Assembly: GCA_011390575.1 (NCBI GenBank)
Contig: JAABSE010000010.1
Location: 1 to 64,000, forward strand
Source: Sphingobacteriia bacterium
GTDB lineage: Bacteria; Bacteroidota; Bacteroidia; Bacteroidales; UBA7960
Direction: 5' to 3'
Length of the DNA stretch: 64,000 nt
Each line of letters starts with the position of its first letter. Positions within the stretch are counted from its first letter, which is position 1. The notes beneath the pieces are model-generated. The model made no database searches and was not told the DNA's origin. It saw nothing but the letters and a program-made list of their open reading frames with translations. Below are positions 57,982 through 64,000 of this stretch, piece by piece. Made by a program: the position numbers and the translations under genes.

Positions 57982-58887
57982 TTATTTCCCTGTAGTTTCA
58001 AGGGTCCGGTTCTCTTGAATTAAATTGTGCTGAATCAAATCCTGTACTTTTTCAAGGATAAAATCCTTGTATTTGATTTGAAGAAAATGCCTCTCTCCAT
58101 CCAGGGGGTAATAATCAACCAAAGAAGAGTTGATCAGGTTTCTTTTCGCAAACAGGGCATTTTCAGGAAAAATGAGTCGATCAGCCGTTCCTTGTATCAA
58201 AACCACAGGTGCAACTATGCTTTCCCAATACGGAAGCATCTCAGTTAATGCATCATAATGCGATAACTTCTCATCATTGGCAACCCTGACATCTACCGGC
58301 AAAAGCCAGCGAAAAGGAGGATGGTCTATCAGGTAACTGATTTCATAGGTAGTTTCTTTGCCAGGTGCCAGCGAAGCAGACACCAATACCATTCCATCTA
58401 CTTTGTCAGGCTTTAGCATGGCCATTTTGGCTGCAACGGATCCGCCATAAGACGAACCAATAATATACAGCGGACCGGGAAAACCTTCATGCTCCAATAT
58501 TTTCCACATCTCATGCGCCTGTTTTCTTATAGATTTTTCTGAGCGGCCCGGATCAGAAAAACCATAACCCGGCCTGTCAGCAGCAATTATATTTGCCCAT
58601 TGTGCCAAAACAGTATCCTGGTAGTAATCATTGTAAACATGCATGTTACTGGGCGAACCATGCAGAAAAAACAAGGTGGGCAAGGTATCGTGCCGATGCA
58701 AAGTCATATAACCCAGATTGCGTCCTTCATAATCCATGACTTCGACCCGGGCACCCGGAAAACGCTCCATTAGCTGTTGGGTGGTTTCCCTGGATTGCAT
58801 GCAGGCAGTAAATCCTGCGAGTACAACTGTAAAAACAAAAAATGACAGAATATTTCTTTTCTTCATAAAAAACTTTATAACATGCAC
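57982..58887 (-). CDS. alpha/beta hydrolase lipoprotein
   Basis: 'VVLAGFTAC' lipobox; 'TLFFLHGSPSNMHVY', 'ADRPGYGFSD', 'YIIGSSYGGSVAAKMA'. Confidence 0.88.
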   Translation of the reverse strand: MHVIKFFMKKRNILSFFVFTVVLAGFTACMQSRETTQQLMERFPGARVEVMDYEGRNLGYMTLHRHDTLPTLFFLHGSPSNMHVYNDYYQDTVLAQWANIIAADRPGYGFSDPGRSEKSIRKQAHEMWKILEHEGFPGPLYIIGSSYGGSVAAKMAMLKPDKVDGMVLVSASLAPGKETTYEISYLIDHPPFRWLLPVDVRVANDEKLSHYDALTEMLPYWESIVAPVVLIQGTADRLIFPENALFAKRNLINSSLVDYYPLDGERHFLQIKYKDFILEKVQDLIQHNLIQENRTLETTGK

Positions 58888-58986
58888 TTACCTAACAAAT
58901 AGAAACAAGCATGGGTTTATGCAATCTTTGCCAATTATTACTAACTTTAAAAAACAAAAACTGACCTTGCGTCGAATCTGAGCACC

Positions 58987-59307
58987 ATGAAAGAGTTTGA
59001 ATCAACCATGACCATCATCTTCGGTACAGCAACAACGCTTGTTGTCATAATACTGATTTACAAAGCATTTGATTATTTTAAAAATTACAACCAGCTTGTT
59101 CCCCTGAAAAGTAGCAAAGCCCTGTTTGCTGTAAATAAAATTGCATGGACACTTGCGATGGTGGTGCTTATTAATGGATTGTTTTTACATGCATTGGTGT
59201 TGACAAGGGGAAGCGCTCTGGCTCCCCAATGGCCCGGAGATGCTTTTCAGGTTTCTCTGACCCAAAATATGTCTATAAATTCAAAACAATACTTATTTTT
59301 GTTTTAA
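58987..59307 (+). CDS. small hypothetical membrane protein
   Basis: 106 aa with two predicted TM segments; immediately upstream of the DUF5687 gene. Confidence 0.5.
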   Translation: MKEFESTMTIIFGTATTLVVIILIYKAFDYFKNYNQLVPLKSSKALFAVNKIAWTLAMVVLINGLFLHALVLTRGSALAPQWPGDAFQVSLTQNMSINSKQYLFLF

Positions 59308-59320
59308 AATTTATGCAAAA

Positions 59321-60784
59321 ATGATAGAGCTGCTGATTCACCAGTGGAAAGAAAAAACACGTTCCCCTTTCTGGCAAAAAAGTATATTTCTCAATATTAT
59401 CCTGGGGCTTCTGGGATTGTATTTTATCTTGAACTTTGTCATTATCAGCTTTTTTGCCGATAAAATCATAGAGTCAGTCTACCCTGGGAAAGAGGTGACT
59501 GTGGTTTTTAGCGGACTGCTGCTGTACTACTTTTTGTTTGAAATCATCCTGCGCTTTTTCATACAACAATTGCCGGTTGTATCTATACAGCCCTATCTGC
59601 TGCTTGCGGTAAAAAGGAGTCAGCTGATTAGGTACACCATTATAAAAAGCTTCTTTCATTTCATCAACCTGCTTGCCTTCCTGTTGATTCTTCCCTTCTT
59701 TTTTAAAATTATACTGCCGGCTTATCCAGGCACTTTTGCCATCAACTGGCTGTTCATTGCTTTCTCATTCATTGCCTTCAATAATTTGCTGAATTTTTCC
59801 ATAAAAAAGTATTTCTCTCAAAAGCCATGGCTGATAGCTATCCTGCTGATCCTTGTTGCCGGAGTTGCTTACGGGGGATTAACCGAACGACTCAGCATCA
59901 CAGAAGGGTTTTCAGGGTTATGGATGGCCGTTGCTTCTCTTCAGCTGGGTTTTATCATTCCTCTCATGCTGGTGTTTGCCCTGGCCTTTTTTACCTTCCA
60001 CATATTAAAAGATTCATTCTACAGCGACAACCTTTCAAAAGCCCGAAACCGCAAAACCCTTGAATGGTCCTTGCTGGACTCCTTTGGCTTGCAGGGCGAT
60101 TTGCTGAAAACAGAAATCCGGCTAATCCTGCGCAACAAACGGGTCAGAAATCAAACACTGATGTTTTTCTTTTTTCTGCTTTATGGTTTCATCTTTTATA
60201 CAGATACCAACCTTGACAAGCAGTTTGTAATGCTCTTCACCGGCCTGTTTCTTACCATAATTTTGGCCAGTAATTATGGCCAGTATTTTTTTAACCTGGA
60301 CGGACAATTTTTCGAATTTTACATTACATCCAATATCTCCATGGAGGACTATATCCGCACCAAATATTTGATGTTTGGTTTGCTTTGTTTTGTCTCTTAC
60401 ATAATTACTTTACCCTATGCCCTGATTGACCCCAAGATTGGATTCATCAACACAGCCATGGTACTGTGGAATATCGGGATAACCTCCTGGTTGTTTATGT
60501 TTGCATGTACCTACAACAAAACCGCATTCGATTTGGAGGGAAGTACTTTTATGAATTACCAGGGAACCGGGTTTACGCATTTTCTTGGCGTTTTGCCTGT
60601 GTTATTTCTGCCTTTATTCATCCATCTTATTTTCCGATGGGCAGGCTTTGGAGAATACACTATTGTTTTCCTGGGCATCATGGGGTTGCTGGGTATTGTA
60701 TTTCACCATTTTTTGATTTCTCTGGTAAAAGCACAACTTAAGAAAAGAAAATTTATCATGGCCGCAGGCTTTAGAAAGAAATAA
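59321..60784 (+). CDS. DUF5687 family membrane protein (ABC exporter permease)
   Basis: 487 aa multi-TM; adjacent ABC ATPase; N-term 'MIELLIHQWKEKTRSPFWQKSIFLNIILGLLGLYFILNF'. Confidence 0.82.
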   Translation: MIELLIHQWKEKTRSPFWQKSIFLNIILGLLGLYFILNFVIISFFADKIIESVYPGKEVTVVFSGLLLYYFLFEIILRFFIQQLPVVSIQPYLLLAVKRSQLIRYTIIKSFFHFINLLAFLLILPFFFKIILPAYPGTFAINWLFIAFSFIAFNNLLNFSIKKYFSQKPWLIAILLILVAGVAYGGLTERLSITEGFSGLWMAVASLQLGFIIPLMLVFALAFFTFHILKDSFYSDNLSKARNRKTLEWSLLDSFGLQGDLLKTEIRLILRNKRVRNQTLMFFFFLLYGFIFYTDTNLDKQFVMLFTGLFLTIILASNYGQYFFNLDGQFFEFYITSNISMEDYIRTKYLMFGLLCFVSYIITLPYALIDPKIGFINTAMVLWNIGITSWLFMFACTYNKTAFDLEGSTFMNYQGTGFTHFLGVLPVLFLPLFIHLIFRWAGFGEYTIVFLGIMGLLGIVFHHFLISLVKAQLKKRKFIMAAGFRKK

Positions 60785-60790
60785 ATCGTT

Positions 60791-61516
60791 ATGATATCGT
60801 TACGCAATCTGAAAAAGAAATACACAGGCAATACGGTCCTGAATATTGAACAACTGCATATTGAAAAAGGCCAGTGTCTTGGCGTAGTAGGGAATAATGG
60901 AGCAGGAAAAACCACCATGCTCAGCCTGATGCTCGATATCATAAGGGCTAATGAGGGAGAAGTGCATTCGGATGGCAAACCCGTTGCCGGGAATGAACAC
61001 TGGAAACAGTATACCACCGCTTATCTAAATGAGCGATTTCTGATACCCTTTCTCAGCCCCATGGAATTTCTTGAGTACGTCGGTAAACTGAACGGGAAAA
61101 ACAAATCAGATCTTGAAGACTTTTTGCAGGCCAATAGCGGCTTTTACCAGGAAGATATCAAAAGCCGGAAATACATCAGAGAGCTTTCGGCCGGTAACAA
61201 GGACAAAACCGGCATTCTGGCAGCGCTGTTTCCCAACCCTCAGGTTTTGATCCTGGATGAACCTTTTGCCCATCTTGACCCCACTTCGCAATCGTGGCTC
61301 AAAACCAGACTCCGCCTCCTGCATCGGCAAGGTACCACCATCATCGTCTCCAGCCATGATTTAAAGCACATTACGGAAGTGTGCAACCGCATTGTATTGC
61401 TGGAAGAGGGAGTTATTATCAAAGACATTTCTGCCACTGAAGACACCCTGAATCAGCTGGAAGAATATTTCAAAGCAAAGGGTGTTTTCGCAGAAGAATT
61501 CGAAAACGAAAAATAA
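60791..61516 (+). CDS. ABC transporter ATP-binding protein
   Basis: Walker A 'GVVGNNGAGKTTML', signature 'RELSAGNKDKTGILAAL', Walker B 'VLILDEPFAHLDP'. Confidence 0.95.
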   Translation: MISLRNLKKKYTGNTVLNIEQLHIEKGQCLGVVGNNGAGKTTMLSLMLDIIRANEGEVHSDGKPVAGNEHWKQYTTAYLNERFLIPFLSPMEFLEYVGKLNGKNKSDLEDFLQANSGFYQEDIKSRKYIRELSAGNKDKTGILAALFPNPQVLILDEPFAHLDPTSQSWLKTRLRLLHRQGTTIIVSSHDLKHITEVCNRIVLLEEGVIIKDISATEDTLNQLEEYFKAKGVFAEEFENEK

Positions 61517-61559
61517 GAGAATAAAAATCTTTAATCCATCAAAGAAGGATCTATCTGGT

Positions 61560-61582
61560 GCCGTCGTGCTCTAGCCGACGGC
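61560..61582. repeat. hairpin GCCGTCG-TGCTCTAGC-CGACGGC
   Basis: 7-bp perfect GC-rich arms downstream of the ABC ATPase gene; no T-run. Confidence 0.5.
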
Positions 61583-61832
61583 ATAAAGAAGTAAGTAAAA
61601 AAAGCGCTGTGCAGAATCATGAGAAATGAAAAAAATTTGATGACAGCGCAAGAGCTACCCTGGGATGATTACAAACAGGGATTCTGATTTGTGGCTACAT
61701 CTTATCCGTTGGGCTCAAAGGAATGGCTATGAATATTAGATAGCATCGCAAATATTTCTTTAATTTACAATCATTTGAAATAATTCTCTGTTTCCATAAA
61801 AAAAATTACTTTTGTCTTTCTTAAAAAACAAT

Positions 61833-62243
61833 ATGCTCAAACAAATTGTCACCATAGCATTTCTTTTGATTGCCAATGCAGTTTTGCTGGTGCATGATGT
61901 GATACCTCATCACCATCATGATACGCATGTTTGTTTTGAACATACTGCCTGCGGGTCAGATTCTTCCCATGAAACCGAAGATCAGGAAAACGATGATGCC
62001 TGCTGCCTGCTGGCCGATTTGCAGATTCTTGCACCCGGATCAGCCCAGCATGAAATCAACTGCCCCTGCTGCGACCATGACGCTAAACATGGAAAAGACA
62101 CCCCGGTTTTTATCCATGAAATGCAAGCTCCGGGTGATTTGATTTCCACCCGAACCTGTTTCAGGCAAAATCCTTTCAAAAATTCAGCCTATCTTACCTT
62201 TGCCGTCCGGTCCTTTGGCCTGCGTGCACCCCCTTTAGCTTAA
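61833..62243 (+). CDS. small His/Cys-rich predicted secreted or membrane-anchored protein
   Basis: 'MLKQIVTIAFLLIANAVLLVHDVIPHHHHDTHVCFEHTACGSD...CPCCDHDAKHG'. ATG at 61833. Confidence 0.65.
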   Translation: MLKQIVTIAFLLIANAVLLVHDVIPHHHHDTHVCFEHTACGSDSSHETEDQENDDACCLLADLQILAPGSAQHEINCPCCDHDAKHGKDTPVFIHEMQAPGDLISTRTCFRQNPFKNSAYLTFAVRSFGLRAPPLA

Positions 62244-62364
62244 TCACATCTGTTCATTCTGAAAAAAACGGCATTTGATGCAAGGCATCTCTGTGTCGTA
62301 TTTATCCCGAATTCTTTATTTCCGGGATATTCAACCATTTTTAAACTTATTCAATACTATATCC

Positions 62365-62652
62365 ATGAAAAAATATATTTTCCCCCTGGCTTTTCTTTTT
62401 ATCTTTCTTACTTCCTGTGGAACAGGGACACAGCAGGAAACAAATTCCCATACTCACAGTGATGGCACCGAGCATTCGCACAATGATGATTGCGATCAAG
62501 ACCACGATCATGAGGGTACTCCTCACGGACAGGAATCATTTACTGTTGATGAAGAGGAAAACGAGCATCACGAGCATGACGAAGATCTGGACCATGACCA
62601 CGACCATGATCACGACCACGACCATGACCATGACCATCCTCACTCACATTAA
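62365..62652 (+). CDS. His/Asp-rich lipoprotein (putative metal-binding)
   Basis: MKKYIFPLAFLFIFLTSCGTG... lipobox; tail 'DEDLDHDHDHDHDHDHDHDHPHSH'. ATG at 62365 preferred over the track start. Confidence 0.7.
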   Translation: MKKYIFPLAFLFIFLTSCGTGTQQETNSHTHSDGTEHSHNDDCDQDHDHEGTPHGQESFTVDEEENEHHEHDEDLDHDHDHDHDHDHDHDHPHSH

Positions 62653-62720
62653 GTTGACTTTCCGGCAGTTTTCAAAATTCCTTAAACCTTAGTAGAAAAT
62701 AGTATCTATGATCACATTTT

Positions 62721-62782
62721 AACCTTATTACCTTATTGCCTCATTCATAGAATTAATTCTGAATTAATAAGGTAATAAGGTT
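62721..62782. repeat. 17-bp perfect inverted repeat AACCTTATTACCTTATT...AATAAGGTAATAAGGTT
   Basis: Arms 62721-62737 and 62766-62782; each arm carries two ACCTTATT units; loop contains GAATTAATTC. Confidence 0.75.
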
Positions 62783-62910
62783 CAGTTAATTGTTACTAAC
62801 CACCTTTCTGCTAAGGTTGTCGGATAACATATAAGGTTTTTATTGAAACTTGTATCGCTCCTACGGCTCGACAATATACTATTCCAATGAATTCACTAAA
62901 TAATATTCGA

Positions 62911-64000
62911 ATGAAAAAATCATTTCTTTATATTCTGCTCGTTCTAACATTTATGGCATGTCGTCACGATCAGGCAACCCATGATGATGAACATGATCAT
63001 GATGACGTTAAACTCTTTATTACAGCCTACAGCGACAGCTTTGAAGTCTTTGCCGAAGCAGATCCGTTTGTGCAGGGAAAAACCTCAGCCATCCTGGCAC
63101 ATTTCACCCATCTGGAAGATTTCAAACCCCTGCAGGAGGGAAAAATCACCCTAAGCCTCATCTCCGGGAGTTCAGGCATCCGGCAAACCGTTGATACGCC
63201 CGTCAAACCAGGCATATATCAGTTCAGACTCATGCCCGAAACCACCGGAATGGCCCGTATAGTTTTTGATATTGAGCATGCCGGAAATAACTACAGGATC
63301 GAAGGAGGGAATTTTCGCGTATTTGCAGATGAACACGACGCCATCCACGAGGCAGAGCATTTGATGTCCGATCATCCGGGTGCTGTCACATTCACCAAAG
63401 AACAATCATGGATAGTGGACTTTTCCACCACAACGGTATTTCGGGAATCTATGGGCACCATCATCAAAACTGTAGGAGAAGTCTTGCCTGCAAGGGGCGA
63501 TGAGATAACCATCACAGCTCAGACCCGGGGAACTGTAAATTTTGCAAACACTTCTTTGTATGAAGGCACCCAATGGCAAAAAGGGGAAGTATTGCTCAAC
63601 ATTTCGGGCGAAGGGCTGGCAGAAGGAAACACCACCCAAAGGTACCTGGAGGCACGCAACAATTTCGAAAAGACAAAAGCAGATTTTGAACGCCTGAGCC
63701 GACTTGCAGAAGAACAAATCGTAAGCCAGCGGGAATTGCTGGAAGCTAAAAATGACTTCGAAAATGCAAGGGCCATTTTTGAAAACCTCTCAAGGAATTT
63801 CTCTGAAAGCGGCCAGCAGGTAAAAAGTCCTGCAAACGGCTATTTGACGCAGCTGCACGTAAACGAAGGGCAGTTTGTAGAACCGGGACAACCCATTGCC
63901 ACCATCGCACAAAACAAAAACGTTGTGCTGAAAGCGGAGGTGCAGCAGCGTTACGCTTCTTTACTACCCGATTTGGTAAGTGCCAATATCAAAACTCCCG
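62911..64000 (+). CDS. RND efflux periplasmic adaptor subunit (CusB/CzcB/HlyD-like), truncated at the window edge
   Basis: MKKSFLYILLVLTFMACRHDQATHDDEHDHDD...; 'IVDFSTTTVFRESMGTIIKTVGEVLPARGDEITITAQTRGTV', coiled-coil 'YLEARNNFEKTKADFERLSRLAEEQIVSQRELLEAKNDFENA', 'VKSPANGYLTQLHVNEGQFVEPGQPIATIAQ'. No stop before 64000, hence absent from the ORF track. Confidence 0.88.
   Translation, partial: MKKSFLYILLVLTFMACRHDQATHDDEHDHDDVKLFITAYSDSFEVFAEADPFVQGKTSAILAHFTHLEDFKPLQEGKITLSLISGSSGIRQTVDTPVKPGIYQFRLMPETTGMARIVFDIEHAGNNYRIEGGNFRVFADEHDAIHEAEHLMSDHPGAVTFTKEQSWIVDFSTTTVFRESMGTIIKTVGEVLPARGDEITITAQTRGTVNFANTSLYEGTQWQKGEVLLNISGEGLAEGNTTQRYLEARNNFEKTKADFERLSRLAEEQIVSQRELLEAKNDFENARAIFENLSRNFSESGQQVKSPANGYLTQLHVNEGQFVEPGQPIATIAQNKNVVLKAEVQQRYASLLPDLVSANIKTP

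Noticed and set aside
62417-62692. 91-aa ORF over the His-rich lipoprotein (TMTTTMITTTTMTMT)
   Set aside because: Alternate-frame reading of the GACCAY repeat; the lipoprotein frame has a signal peptide and lipobox.
1-64000. CRISPR arrays, rRNA, tRNA, tmRNA
   Set aside because: No regularly spaced direct repeats, cloverleaf/T-loop signatures or rRNA-like stretches were recognised; a tRNAscan/Infernal run would be decisive.

Overview
The window looks like chromosomal DNA of a Bacteroidota (probably Bacteroidales-type) bacterium. Evidence: four large proteins with T9SS type A C-terminal sorting domains, a BatA-domain protein, a DUF5687/ABC pair, Wzi and TonB-dependent receptor genes, TAnnTTTG-type -7 boxes, and no obvious Shine-Dalgarno sites. 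Housekeeping genes are interleaved with surface and secreted proteins: topoisomerase IV/gyrase A, FprA, ribH, fmt, HU, an arginase-family enzyme, a TrmH-family methyltransferase, murD, YqgE, aroK, wecB, hemW. No rRNA, tRNA, CRISPR array, intact IS element or phage structural module was recognised. CDSs missing from the supplied ORF track were found by reading the sequence: a truncated alpha/beta hydrolase at the left edge (minus strand), a 40-aa bTHX-like ribosomal protein (21275..21397), and a truncated RND-efflux adaptor at the right edge. Most interesting observations: (1) murD is translationally coupled (ATGA overlap) to a PP-loop protein that reads as a MurL-like UDP-MurNAc-L-Ala-L-Glu epimerase, implying the alternative D-Glu route into peptidoglycan; (2) a small family of dispersed 31-nt hairpin repeats (GTGAGGGCATGAACT-GTAGTCATGCCCTCAC) plus other REP-like hairpins clustered in intergenic DNA; (3) a frameshifted relic of a T9SS sorting domain; (4) a duplicated TIG-lipoprotein/outer-membrane-barrel gene pair; (5) a lumazine synthase with a long Asp-rich C-terminal tail; (6) a His/Asp-repeat lipoprotein in a metal-efflux-like locus. 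No strongly novel multi-gene system was evident. All assignments come from reading motifs; no database search was run.
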